From: UBA2137 sp963740205
GTDB taxonomy: Bacteria > Pseudomonadota > Alphaproteobacteria > Micavibrionales > Micavibrionaceae
Assembly (NCBI GenBank): GCA_963740205.1
Contig: CAVUDD010000004.1
Coordinates: 62,001 to 126,000, forward strand
DNA: 64,000 bases
Direction: 5' to 3'
Part shown: piece after piece, positions 9,140 to 17,290 of the stretch
Position numbering within the stretch: position 1 is the first letter of the stretch
Layout: every line of letters begins with the position of its first letter
Translations under genes and position numbers: made by a program
The notes under the pieces: model-generated
Seen by the model: the letters and a program-made list of their open reading frames with translations, nothing else
Databases searched by the model: none
Told to the model about the DNA's origin: nothing

Positions 9140-9472
9140 ATGACTGAATTTTCGTATGATTTGAACTGGTGGATATCGGTTGTCGAAATTCCACTTCTAT
9201 CCGGAATATTCTGGTTGTTTTGGAAGGAACGCAAAGATATCGAGAGAAGTCTTTGGTCTTTACAAAAATATTGCAACTCAAGCGCGAACTTTCTTCAGCA
9301 AGGTCTCACCAATTTCAAACTAGAGGTCACCAAGGATTATGCGCGCTCTAGTGAGGTTAAGGAGCTTGAAAATAGGCTAACCGCTCATTTGCTGCGCATA
9401 GAAGCGAAGTTAGAGGTAACTGCACTCAAGGCCGAGGCTTTGGAGGCACATACAAAGGAGATAAAACCATGA
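9140..9472 (+). CDS. Small membrane-anchored coiled-coil phage protein (lysis cassette)
   Basis: A 110-residue protein with one hydrophobic segment (residues about 10-27, SVVEIPLLSGIFWLFW) and then a long charged helical region with coiled-coil character (residues 40-105). It overlaps the endolysin gene by four bases (ATGA). Position and topology suit a spanin-like or holin-accessory protein, but there is no diagnostic motif. Ribosome site GGAAAGG is a few bases upstream. Similar small membrane proteins occur next to lysis genes in alphaproteobacterial prophages and gene transfer agents. Confidence 0.6.
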   Translation: MTEFSYDLNWWISVVEIPLLSGIFWLFWKERKDIERSLWSLQKYCNSSANFLQQGLTNFKLEVTKDYARSSEVKELENRLTAHLLRIEAKLEVTALKAEALEAHTKEIKP

Positions 9473-9957
9473 AGATTTTTAAACGACTATTTGGATTAAA
9501 GACAGTCCCTAAAAAAGAAGACGAGGCCGAGGATTTTTATAAGGAGCTTACCATTGATGTTATGGCGCGCACCTTGTGGGGTGAAGCGCGTAGTGAGGGC
9601 ACACATGGCCTTGAGGCGGTAGCTTGTGTAATCCTTAACCGCGTTAAGATTGCCAAAAAACTTGGTGGGTACTGGTGGGGTAACGATATTGTTCAAGTTT
9701 GCCACAAGCCATTCCAATTTTCCTGCTGGCTTAAGTCCGACCCACAATACTCACGTGTAGTGAGTGTTAATGAAAAAGATAAATATTTTGCAACATGCAA
9801 ACGTATAGCGCGTCGTGCGGTTTTAGGTCTGCTTGAAGATCCTACGCACGGAGCCTCGCATTATCATGCAGATTACGTTGATCCTTCTTGGGCGAACAAA
9901 TCCAAAGTAACTGTGATTATAGGTCGTCATATTTTCTATAAGCTTGTGGAGGTTTAG
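9469..9957 (+). CDS. SleB-like cell wall hydrolase (phage endolysin)
   Basis: A 162-residue protein with a Hydrolase_2 (SleB/CwlJ) domain over residues 25-160. The motif RTLWGEARSEG near residue 35 carries the likely catalytic glutamate. Further family signatures are AVACVILNRV near 52 and PFQFSCW near 81, with GASHYHADYVDPSW near 130. These enzymes cleave peptidoglycan, probably as lytic transglycosylases. No signal peptide is visible, so export would depend on the adjoining holin. It directly follows the coiled-coil membrane gene and ends one base before the holin start (TAGATG), a compact lysis cassette. Confidence 0.88.
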   Translation: MKIFKRLFGLKTVPKKEDEAEDFYKELTIDVMARTLWGEARSEGTHGLEAVACVILNRVKIAKKLGGYWWGNDIVQVCHKPFQFSCWLKSDPQYSRVVSVNEKDKYFATCKRIARRAVLGLLEDPTHGASHYHADYVDPSWANKSKVTVIIGRHIFYKLVEV

Positions 9958-10542
9958 ATGGTTGGAAATGTTATTGCCCAAGTGGGCATTCCTGTCATTA
10001 TCGAGGCAATAGGCGAGGCTTTAAAGCGGGTTGATAATCCTATCGCCAAAGGTGCAGGAGAAGCACTGTCAAAAGTCGATGAGGCCTTACGGCGTGGGCA
10101 AATATCACCAGAGCAAATGCAGGAAGCCAATCGTCATTTTGAAAAGATGGCTGAATTAGAAACTGCCGAGAAACAAACGGCTCTTAAGCAAATAAATGAA
10201 TCCTTGCGTGCCGAGGTTGCCTCGCAAGATATTTATGTGCGACGTATGCGCCCAACATTCGGTTATCTCATAGCCATTACTTGGGCAGCGCAAATGCTTG
10301 CATTGGCGTGGGTTATTATATTTGAAACTGAAAAAGCAAGTATTGTAATAAACGCCATGGAATCACTGGGAACTATATGGGCTGTAGGTCTTTCTGTGCT
10401 GGGTATTTATGTTTACAAAAGGTCAGAAGATAAGAAGATTAGAGGCTTCTCATATTCACATAATAAAATTGTTGACCAAAAAGGTAAAAATGAATACGTT
10501 GTGGACAAATCGCGAAACAGCCAGCCTTTTTATAACGATTAA
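9958..10542 (+). CDS. Holin, 3-TM GTA-type family
   Basis: A 194-residue protein. The N-terminal part is amphipathic and helical with a glutamate/lysine-rich stretch (residues 60-90). The C-terminal half has RRMRPTFGYLIAITW near residues 96-110 and two further hydrophobic segments up to about residue 155, followed by a lysine-rich cytoplasmic tail. This matches the '3TM holin' family seen in gene transfer agents and prophages of alphaproteobacteria. It would permeabilise the membrane for the preceding endolysin. It is the last gene of the phage-like unit. Confidence 0.75.
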   Translation: MVGNVIAQVGIPVIIEAIGEALKRVDNPIAKGAGEALSKVDEALRRGQISPEQMQEANRHFEKMAELETAEKQTALKQINESLRAEVASQDIYVRRMRPTFGYLIAITWAAQMLALAWVIIFETEKASIVINAMESLGTIWAVGLSVLGIYVYKRSEDKKIRGFSYSHNKIVDQKGKNEYVVDKSRNSQPFYND

Positions 10543-10600
10543 GCTTTTTGCTTGCTAGGGTGTTTGCATATTAAACTTATTAAAAACCAGAGTTTTAAAA

Positions 10601-10786
10601 ATGAAACACATGCGCAGAAGCTATTTTATGCCATTAATGTTTATGATCTTTATCATAAGTGTTTTCAGTATCTCTATTTTTACAGCCTTCGCCAGTTCTG
10701 GTCCGCTGATACTAGGTAGTGAAATGAACACAAATGGTCTTGTAGAATATCTATGTCTTGGTTCTGATTGCGATAATCTTTACTAA
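10601..10786 (+). CDS. Small secreted or membrane peptide, unknown
   Basis: Sixty-one residues: a basic start, a strong hydrophobic stretch (residues about 9-30) ending in F-A-S-S, which looks like a signal peptide, then about 30 residues with two cysteines in LCLGSDCDNLY. There is no clear ribosome site. It is on the same strand just after the holin and could be a late passenger of the phage unit or an unrelated host peptide. The ATG at 10610 is an alternative start. Coding status is moderate to low. Confidence 0.4.
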   Translation: MKHMRRSYFMPLMFMIFIISVFSISIFTAFASSGPLILGSEMNTNGLVEYLCLGSDCDNLY

Positions 10787-10821
10787 GATTTTATAAAACC
10801 ATCTAATGTTATAAAACTCCA

Positions 10822-10851
10822 TTGCATCTGGAGCATTCCTGTTTGTATAAA
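10822..10851 (+). promoter_or_regulatory. Candidate promoter of nhaA
   Basis: TTGCAT at 10822-10827 and TATAAA at 10846-10851 are separated by 18 bases. The start codon of nhaA is at 10869 with an AGGAGG-type ribosome site between. If the -10 is real, the leader is very short. The assignment rests on consensus match only. Confidence 0.35.
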
Positions 10852-10868
10852 TAGACAGGAGGAATCAG

Positions 10869-12140
10869 ATGTCTGAAGTAAAACAAAAAAAGCCTTTTTA
10901 CGTTCACACTAAACATTATCTAACAACTTTTTTCCATACAGAGGCTGCAGGTGGAATAGTTTTAATGTTTGCATCTATATTGGCACTGATTATAGCCAAC
11001 AGCCCTTTTAATGGTCTTTATAATTATTTTTTTAATGAGGTCGACTTTCGTATTGGGTTCTCTGATTTAGGGGAGTACGATTTCCTTCTCCAAAAGCCTC
11101 TTCTTCTCTGGATCAATGATGGAATGATGGCGATTTTCTTTTTTATGATTGGCTTGGAAATCAAGCAAGAAATTATGGAGGGATCTCTATCTCATCCTAG
11201 TAAACTTGTTCTTCCAGGTTTGGCTGCTGTCGGTGGGATGGTTGTCCCTGCGCTTTTCTATTACTTTTTCAATATGAGTTCACCTGAGACGATTCAGGGG
11301 TGGGCTATTCCTGCTGCCACTGATATTGCTTTTGCTTTAGGGATACTGGCGTTGGTAAGTTCACGCGTACCTGTATCACTTAAGGTTCTTATTACTGCTA
11401 TTGCTATCATTGATGATTTAGGGGCAATTCTGATCATTGCATTCTTTTATTCGGATTCAATTATTCTAGAAGCATTAATGTTTGGAACGGTAATAATTGC
11501 ATTATTATTTTTTCTCAATATCCGAAATGTGTCTAGCCATACCCCTTACATAATTCTTGGACTTCTTTTGTGGATGGCTGTTTTGAAGTCAGGCGTGCAT
11601 GCCACGCTTGCAGGCGTTGTTGTTGCGTTTTTTATTCCTCTTCACAAAATGCAGGGGCCAGACAATAAACCCTGCGAATCTTTGGCGCACGCCTTTCACC
11701 CATGGGTTGCTTTCTTAATTTTACCTTTATTTGGTTTTGCTAACGCGGGTGTATCTTTTAAGGGGATGGGAATTGATTCGTTTCTTGACCCCGTAACATT
11801 AGGTATAGCTAGTGGTTTGTTTTTCGGTAAACAGATAGGTGTTTTTGGCCTTTTATTTATTGCAATTAAATGCGGATTTTCACCCAAACCCGACGGCGCA
11901 AATTGGAAACAGTTATATGCAGTTTCTCTTCTGTGCGGTATCGGGTTTACCATGTCGTTATTCATTGGGGGGCTAGCGTTCGAAGCACGTGAAATGCAGG
12001 CTTCAATTCGCCTTGGGGTCTTGATTGGGTCTATTGCTTCTGCAACACTTGCATATGCTTTGCTTCGAAGTTGTCCTCAGAGAACTCTCGATGATAAATC
12101 AGATGAACCACTAGAAATACTTAAAAAGGGTATGGAATAA
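10869..12140 (+). CDS. nhaA: Na+/H+ antiporter NhaA
   Basis: A 423-residue inner-membrane protein with about 11-12 hydrophobic segments. The signature PAATDIAFALGILALVS near residues 155-170 and the paired aspartates in IAIIDDLGAI near residue 185 are the NhaA ion-binding site. NhaA exchanges internal Na+ for external H+ and sets pH and sodium tolerance. A near-perfect ribosome site (CAGGAGG) precedes the ATG. The stop is immediately followed by the icd start codon, so both are probably cotranscribed. Family assignment is firm. Confidence 0.96.
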   Translation: MSEVKQKKPFYVHTKHYLTTFFHTEAAGGIVLMFASILALIIANSPFNGLYNYFFNEVDFRIGFSDLGEYDFLLQKPLLLWINDGMMAIFFFMIGLEIKQEIMEGSLSHPSKLVLPGLAAVGGMVVPALFYYFFNMSSPETIQGWAIPAATDIAFALGILALVSSRVPVSLKVLITAIAIIDDLGAILIIAFFYSDSIILEALMFGTVIIALLFFLNIRNVSSHTPYIILGLLLWMAVLKSGVHATLAGVVVAFFIPLHKMQGPDNKPCESLAHAFHPWVAFLILPLFGFANAGVSFKGMGIDSFLDPVTLGIASGLFFGKQIGVFGLLFIAIKCGFSPKPDGANWKQLYAVSLLCGIGFTMSLFIGGLAFEAREMQASIRLGVLIGSIASATLAYALLRSCPQRTLDDKSDEPLEILKKGME

Positions 12141-13580
12141 ATGACGAAAGCTGTCCCTATTACAGTTGCTTACGGTAACGGTATCGGTCCCGAGATTATG
12201 GACGCAACATTAAGGATACTTGAGGCGTCAGGCGCTCAGCTTGCTATTGATAAAGTAGAGATAGGCGAAGAGGTCTATAAAAAAGGAAGTCTCACAGGTA
12301 TCGAGGATTCAACTTGGGACACATTGCGCAGAAATAAGATTTTTCTGAAAGCACCTATCACAACGCCGCAAGGTGGTGGTTTCAAAAGTCTGAATGTGAC
12401 AATCCGCAAAACCCTTGGGCTTTTTGCAAATGTGCGTCCTTGCAGTTCCTATCACCCTGTTATCAAGACGCTTCATCCAAAAATGGATTTGGTGATTGTG
12501 CGTGAAAACGAAGAGGATCTTTATGGTGGAATTGAGTACCGCCAGACACAACAAACAGCATGCTCGGTAAAACTTATTACGCGCCCAGGGAGCGAGCGCA
12601 TTATTCGTTATGCCTTTGAATACGCCAAAACCAATGGACGTAAAAAAGTCACGTGCATGTCCAAAGACAACATCATGAAAATTGCTGATGGCTTGTTCCA
12701 CAAAACCTATGATGAAATTGGTAAGGAGTATCCCGATATTGAACAGGAACATTACATCATTGATATAGGCTCGGCACGTATTGCCTCGCGCCCATCTGAC
12801 TTTGATGTGATTGTAACCGAAAACCTCTATGGAGATATCATTTCAGATATCGCTGCAGAGGTCACAGGATCGGTTGGTCTTTGTGGTTCTGCCAATATTG
12901 GTTCTGATTTTGCCATGTTTGAGGCTATTCACGGCTCCGCTCCTGATATCGCTGGTAAGGGAATTGCTAACCCATCAGGCTTGTTGTTGGGGGCTGTGAT
13001 GATGCTTGTGCATATCGGCCAAGGTGAGATTGCTGAAAAGGTACATAATGCTTGGTTGAAAACTATAGAAGATGGAATTCATACAGGCGAGATTTTCCGT
13101 GATGGTGTGAGTAAGCAGAAGGTGGGTACACAAGGTTTCGCCGATGCAGTCATTGAACGTTTAGGTCAATTACCAACAACTCTGGACGCGGTGTCCTATC
13201 CAGCCGATGCCAAGGGCATGGAATTACCGCCTCTCAAAGTTGTTCCCAAAGAAGACAAGAAACTGGTGGGTGTTGATGTCTATCTTGATTGGTCAGAAGG
13301 GTCGCCTGATGATTTAGCAGAAAAGGTAAAGCCAATCATTGGTGATAATTTTGAATTATCTCTCATTGATAACAGAGGCACAAAGGTCTGGCCTAATGGG
13401 TTACCTGAAACCTATTGCTGCGATCAATGGCGTCTAAGATTGATGGGTGATAATACATCACATGATACAATCACTAAACTGCTTACCAATATTGCAGGCG
13501 CGGGGTTTGACTTCATAAAAACTGAAAACCTCTACACCTTTAATGGTGAGCGTGGCTGGACCAAAGCACAGGGCGAGTAA
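12141..13580 (+). CDS. icd: NADP-dependent isocitrate dehydrogenase, Rickettsia-type with C-terminal extension
   Basis: A 479-residue protein that converts isocitrate to 2-oxoglutarate in the TCA cycle. The N-terminal 330 residues are a standard isopropylmalate/isocitrate dehydrogenase fold: YGNGIGPEIM at the start, the substrate loop TTPQGGGFKSLNVTIRK near 75-92, ENEEDLYGGIEYRQ near 121, and GIANPSGLLLGAVM near 273. An additional C-terminal domain of about 130 residues follows residue 345. This two-domain layout is that of the Rickettsia-type enzyme, not E. coli Icd. It starts at the base after nhaA ends. Cofactor choice is inferred from the family. Confidence 0.92.
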   Translation: MTKAVPITVAYGNGIGPEIMDATLRILEASGAQLAIDKVEIGEEVYKKGSLTGIEDSTWDTLRRNKIFLKAPITTPQGGGFKSLNVTIRKTLGLFANVRPCSSYHPVIKTLHPKMDLVIVRENEEDLYGGIEYRQTQQTACSVKLITRPGSERIIRYAFEYAKTNGRKKVTCMSKDNIMKIADGLFHKTYDEIGKEYPDIEQEHYIIDIGSARIASRPSDFDVIVTENLYGDIISDIAAEVTGSVGLCGSANIGSDFAMFEAIHGSAPDIAGKGIANPSGLLLGAVMMLVHIGQGEIAEKVHNAWLKTIEDGIHTGEIFRDGVSKQKVGTQGFADAVIERLGQLPTTLDAVSYPADAKGMELPPLKVVPKEDKKLVGVDVYLDWSEGSPDDLAEKVKPIIGDNFELSLIDNRGTKVWPNGLPETYCCDQWRLRLMGDNTSHDTITKLLTNIAGAGFDFIKTENLYTFNGERGWTKAQGE

Positions 13581-13588
13581 TAATACTA

Positions 13589-13616
13589 TTGACATATGTA
13601 AACGTATGTTTAATTT
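13589..13616 (+). promoter_or_regulatory. Candidate promoter of the MOSC gene
   Basis: TTGACA at 13589-13594 and TAATTT at 13611-13616, spacing 16, lie in the 61-base gap between icd and the MOSC gene, whose ATG is at 13642 after an AAAGGAAA ribosome site. A short inverted repeat, CATA-TGTAAACG-TATG (13593-13608), fills the spacer. Confidence 0.35.
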
Positions 13617-13641
13617 AGTTTTTTTAAATAAAAGGAAAATC

Positions 13642-14565
13642 ATGTCTGCGTATGTCTCAAACCTCTATGTTTACCCCCTGAAATCTGGCCACCGTGTTGA
13701 GTTGGACACAATGACTATTAATTATTCGGGGCCTAGCGATGATAGACGCTGGATGTTGGTTCATGCAGAGGGTAAAAAGCGAGGTAAATTTATTACTCAA
13801 CGCGATAGGGGTTGTGAAAAGCTGGCTCTCATCCAAGCCCAAAAGAGTGGCAGTGCATGGATCTTTGAAAATCCTGAGAGTAAAGAGAAGCTCTCATCTC
13901 ACGATTTCACCAAACTAACTATGTTTAAAGATAAGGAAAGTCCTTGTGAGCCTGGATTGGTTCAAATATGGGGAGATGAATTGTATGCTGGGGATATGGG
14001 TGATCATGCGGCCAGTTGGTTCTCTGAATATTTAGGAATATCAGTGAGAATGGTTACGCAAGATGACGGTGATCCAAGGCAAGTTGATCTCGATTTTTCT
14101 GAGAGAGGTGACCATGTCACTTTTGCAGATGGATTCCCTTTGTTGATTACTAATACGGCTTCACTAAATAGCCTTCAGCCTCATTTTAATGAGGGTGCAA
14201 ACATCACGATGGATCGCTTCAGAGCTAATATTGTAATTGATGGTCTTAAGCCCTTTGAAGAGGATGTCATTCACAAACTTAAAATTGGGGATGTTGTTCT
14301 TGAGTTTGTAAAGCCATGCTCTCGTTGTGTTCTGACAACTGTAGATCAAGACGCTGGCATTAAATCTTCTAATGAGCCTGCTCAAACTTTAGGTAAAATG
14401 AGAAAGGGAATGGCTCCTGATCTGCGGGGTATGTTCTTTGGTCAAAATGCTATCCCACGTGAAATAGGTCTAATGCCGATTGGAAAAGGTGACAAGGTTG
14501 AAGTTATAGGAACACGTCCAATGCATCCAGCTTTAGAGAGGGCTATACTCAAATTTGGGGCTTAG
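13642..14565 (+). CDS. MOSC domain-containing protein (YcbX/mARC-like)
   Basis: A 307-residue protein. The first 120 residues form the MOSC N-terminal beta-barrel (YVYPLKSGH near 7-15, DRRWMLV near 34). The MOSC domain follows, with PLLITNTASLNSL near 165, RFRANIVIDG near 192 and the conserved cysteine in KPCSRCVLTTVDQ near 225. Proteins of this type use molybdenum cofactor bound through the cysteine to reduce N-hydroxylated compounds. I start it at the ATG of 13642 with AAAGGAAA upstream; a longer reading frame from 13543 lies inside icd and is rejected. Its 3' end overlaps folD by four bases tail to tail. Confidence 0.88.
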   Translation: MSAYVSNLYVYPLKSGHRVELDTMTINYSGPSDDRRWMLVHAEGKKRGKFITQRDRGCEKLALIQAQKSGSAWIFENPESKEKLSSHDFTKLTMFKDKESPCEPGLVQIWGDELYAGDMGDHAASWFSEYLGISVRMVTQDDGDPRQVDLDFSERGDHVTFADGFPLLITNTASLNSLQPHFNEGANITMDRFRANIVIDGLKPFEEDVIHKLKIGDVVLEFVKPCSRCVLTTVDQDAGIKSSNEPAQTLGKMRKGMAPDLRGMFFGQNAIPREIGLMPIGKGDKVEVIGTRPMHPALERAILKFGA

Positions 14566-15413
14566 CTCTTACTCTTTAGGTATGCCTGAACGGTGTTACT
14601 TAGCAAGCAAGCTATTGTCATGGGGCCTACACCACCTGGGACAGGTGTAAGAGCCTTTGCAACTTTACTTACACCTTCATAATCAACATCCCCACAAAGT
14701 CTGCCGTCTTCAAGGCGGTTAATTCCCACATCAATTACAATCGCACCTTCTTTTACCCAATCGCCTTTGACCATTTCTGGTCGCCCTACGGCTGCAACAA
14801 GGATATCGGCATTTTTGCACAATTCCTGTAAGTTTTGAGTGCGAGAATGTGCAGTTGTAACGGTACAGTTTTCCTGTAACAAAAGTTGTGCCATAGGCTT
14901 ACCAAAAAGATTGGAGCGTCCAATGACGACCGCATTCTTGCCACTTAAGTTTTCAGTAATTGATTTGATAAGCAAAAGAGAGCCCTGTGGTGTGCAAGGA
15001 ACAAAGCCACCTTTGATGCCAAGGAAAAGCTTTCCCGCGTTGGTGGTTGTCAGCCCGTCAACATCTTTGTCTGGAGAAATTCTTTGCACCAAAGATTCCT
15101 GAACCTCTGAGAGGTGATCGGGCAGGGGGAGTTGTAATAAAATTCCGTGAACCAAAGGATCACCGTTTAATTTATTGATCAGGTCTTTGACGTCTTTTTC
15201 TGTGCTCTCGTTATCAAGCTTGTATTCATAGCTCTCAATACCAATTTTTTGGCAAGTTGTGATTTTCTTACTGACATAGACTTGGCTGGCTGGGTCGTCG
15301 CCCACCAAAATAACTGCAAGCCCAGGTTTAAGATTTTCCTGTTCAATGCGCTCTTTCAGACTTTCGCGTAAATCGCGCGCAATAAGCTTGCCGTCTATGA
15401 TGGCTGCGCTCAT
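14562..15413 (-). CDS. folD: Methylenetetrahydrofolate dehydrogenase/cyclohydrolase FolD
   Basis: A 283-residue bifunctional folate enzyme that interconverts 5,10-methylene-, methenyl- and 10-formyl-tetrahydrofolate. The motifs are VYVSKK (catalytic lysine) near residue 52, GILLQLPLPDHL near 95, DVDGLTTTNAGKL near 122, the NADP loop GRSNLFGKPMAQLL near 166 and PVPGGVGPMTIA near 262. The start is taken at 15413, where ATGA overlaps the stop of yggT by four bases, indicating translational coupling. An extension of five residues upstream (15428) is possible but unneeded. Confidence 0.96.
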   Translation of the reverse strand: MSAAIIDGKLIARDLRESLKERIEQENLKPGLAVILVGDDPASQVYVSKKITTCQKIGIESYEYKLDNESTEKDVKDLINKLNGDPLVHGILLQLPLPDHLSEVQESLVQRISPDKDVDGLTTTNAGKLFLGIKGGFVPCTPQGSLLLIKSITENLSGKNAVVIGRSNLFGKPMAQLLLQENCTVTTAHSRTQNLQELCKNADILVAAVGRPEMVKGDWVKEGAIVIDVGINRLEDGRLCGDVDYEGVSKVAKALTPVPGGVGPMTIACLLSNTVQAYLKSKS

Positions 15414-15688
15414 AAAACAGTGCTCCAAACGAGGCGGTCAAGAAGGCTAAGGCCAAAGATTGCAATAATTGGTGTGATATCTATTCCCCCAATTGAAGGT
15501 ATGATTTTTCTTATCGGGTTCATAATCGGCTGAGTTATACGTTGTATCAAAGCAATGAACTTTTGTGCGTTCGGGTTTCTGACGTTGATGACATCAAAAA
15601 CTATCAGCCAACTCAAAACAACCTCGATAATAATGATGAAGATAAGCGCATTAATAATCCATGACAGGAGTTGTGCGATAAAAAACAT
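15410..15688 (-). CDS. YggT family membrane protein
   Basis: About 92 residues with two hydrophobic segments (residues 2-27 and about 70-88) flanking a short hydrophilic loop that carries NPNAQKF and TQPIMNPIRKIIP. This is the YggT pattern. The family is found next to pyrroline-5-carboxylate reductase or cell-division genes in many bacteria and is linked to envelope or osmotic functions, without a firm biochemical role. I choose the ATG at 15688, preceded by AAGAGG; a TTG at 15697 is an alternative. It is coupled to folD by a four-base overlap. Confidence 0.85.
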   Translation of the reverse strand: MFFIAQLLSWIINALIFIIIIEVVLSWLIVFDVINVRNPNAQKFIALIQRITQPIMNPIRKIIPSIGGIDITPIIAIFGLSLLDRLVWSTVL

Positions 15689-15770
15689 GATGGTCAACCT
15701 CTTCTTGTGAAACCGATATGTGGCAACTGGTTCTACTCTTTTTTAACATTTCATCTATATAGTCAAGGAT

Positions 15771-16526
15771 ATGAGATTAAATTCGTTCGCAAAGTTTGTG
15801 TTTTTTGTTTGTCTGTTTTGCCTTGTAGCCTCAAATGTACAGGCTGCATCTTGGTGTAAGCCAGATGGACAGGCAGTTTTATCAATTACGCCCAAGGAGC
15901 AACCGGTTCAATATATCCATGACCGTAGTTTTCTTGATTTGAGTAAGGTCAAAAGCGATACGGTCAATCCCTATGCCAGAGGGCAAATCTCTCACACCTT
16001 TGGTTGGCGCACAGGGAATTTCAACTGGATCAACGTGTGGAATACAAGTTGATGACCTATCCGCGTACAGGCGAGGTTTGTCTATGGATTGATAAGCTTG
16101 ATGTTGATGTAAGTCTGAAGCCAACCATTTATATTGCGCGCGAGTATGACCAAGGTAGTTGTCATTTTAACCATGTGCTGGCGCATGAACAGGAACATTT
16201 GCGCGTGGACAGAGAGGTCACCTCTAAATATCTGGGAATAATCCAGAATAAACTCAACGCAGTTTCTTCAGAAAAACAGAATTTATGGTCCTATGCGCCG
16301 TAATCTACAAAATGCCTTGGCTTCAAGGATGCAACGTGATGTGTCCAATCTTATTAATGATATCGTAAAAGATATGGAGAAAGAGCGTGCCGTTAAGCAA
16401 GGTGCAATTGACTCTCTGGAGAGTTACGAGGCAACAAGTCGCTACATTACAAATGTGTGTGATAAACAGCATCCTGCCATCGCCCAAAAGCGTGATAAGT
16501 TGTTAAGGCAAGTCTATAGAAGGTAA
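15771..16526 (+). pseudogene. Secreted HExxH (zincin-like) protein, two frameshifts
   Basis: Three frames add up to one protein of about 250 residues. Residues 1-25 are a signal peptide ending in NVQA. The middle carries TGEVCLWIDKLDVDV and then VLAHEQEHLRVDREV, where HEQEH fits the zinc-protease HExxH motif. The end is a helical region (NDIVKDMEKERAVKQ). The first frame breaks near 16015-16045 and the second near 16270-16295; the third frame equals the first, so two compensating one-base indels suffice. The organisation recalls DUF922-type predicted secreted zinc proteases, but I do not claim membership. It is followed by a paralogue. Confidence 0.6.
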
Positions 16527-16585
16527 AGTCAGAAAACATTAGTTTGTCTACTTTGTGTTAACATTTGGCGGTTATTATTAACAAT

Positions 16586-17290
16586 ATGAAACTGTTATCA
16601 AAATTACTAATTATTATGATGTTTGTAAGCTTACAAATCTCTTTAGCTGAGGCTGCCCCAAAATGTAAAACTGACGGAGTGCCAACACTTTCAGTCAAAC
16701 ACACAACAGAAGATATCAAGATTATTAATAATCGAAGCATGCTGGATCTCTCGCAGGTAACTACCTCGCGCTCAGAATCTCTGGACCCTGACCATGTTTG
16801 GTTTGTTTCAGGCCTTGCCTTTGATAATCTCGATTCTACTCATGGAATTGGCTATAGATACCAAGAAGATAACTTAGGGGAAGTGTGTATTTTAATTGAT
16901 AAAATTGAAGTTGTAGTGAACTTTAAAGCCACTGATGTGGACTGTTTAATGACTACGTTAGCGTTACAAGGGGATATCCAGAATAGATTTTGCTGTCATG
17001 ATATGAACATGATCCGAAAACACGAGTTGGATCATGTAAAAAGTTAATGAAGGGGTTAGGGAAAAATATCTCAGGAAAACCTAGCATGAGCGTCTTGATG
17101 TTTCGGGTGACTGGCTCAAAATGAGCAGCGGTTGTGACACTTCGAAGGTGAAAAACTGGATCTGCGGTAGGGAGATTACAAGACGCAAGTTCTCAAAAGG
17201 ATAGCCAGAGACGGACATCCTGTTGGAAGTGAGAATCTCAGATATCATTGAAGATATGGAAGAGAGAGGAAACGCTGGAGGCACTCTATA
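16586..17290 (+). pseudogene. Second HExxH secreted protein, degenerate paralogue
   Basis: A signal peptide (residues 1-24, ending in LAEAA) precedes sequence alignable to the gene upstream: KCKTDGVPTLSVK against WCKPDGQAVLSIT, and GEVCILIDKIEVVV against GEVCLWIDKLDVDV. KHELDHVK then gives a second HExxH. The open frame stops at 17047. Removing one A from the run at 17037-17041 continues it as VNEGVREKYL, which matches the paralogue, but a stop soon follows. Around 17225-17270, sequence resembling the paralogue's DIVKDMEKE reappears (DIIEDMEER). So this copy is more decayed than the first, and its 3' limit is approximate. Confidence 0.5.

Larger units (their letters stand above)
879..10542 (+). 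mobile_element. Podovirus-like prophage remnant or domesticated virion module
   Basis: Eleven consecutive same-strand genes encode capsid, tail tubular A and B, virion-type protein, tail spike, terminase and lysis functions. The head-to-tail order and the gp11/gp12/gp17-like proteins are those of T7-type podoviruses. No portal, scaffold, prohead protease, integrase, repressor, polymerase or replication gene is present, and bacterial genes (PilZ, nhaA) flank both sides. No tRNA or clear attachment-site repeat was seen at the edges. The element is therefore incomplete, or its missing functions are encoded elsewhere. Gene spacing is tight, with several ATGA overlaps, so it was once a functional unit. 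Confidence 0.75.

Noticed and set aside
7638..9957. Reading the module as a classic RcGTA-type cluster because of the 3-TM holin and cell wall hydrolase
   Set aside because: The tail proteins are of T7 gp11/gp12/gp17 type and no siphovirus-like GTA tail genes are present.
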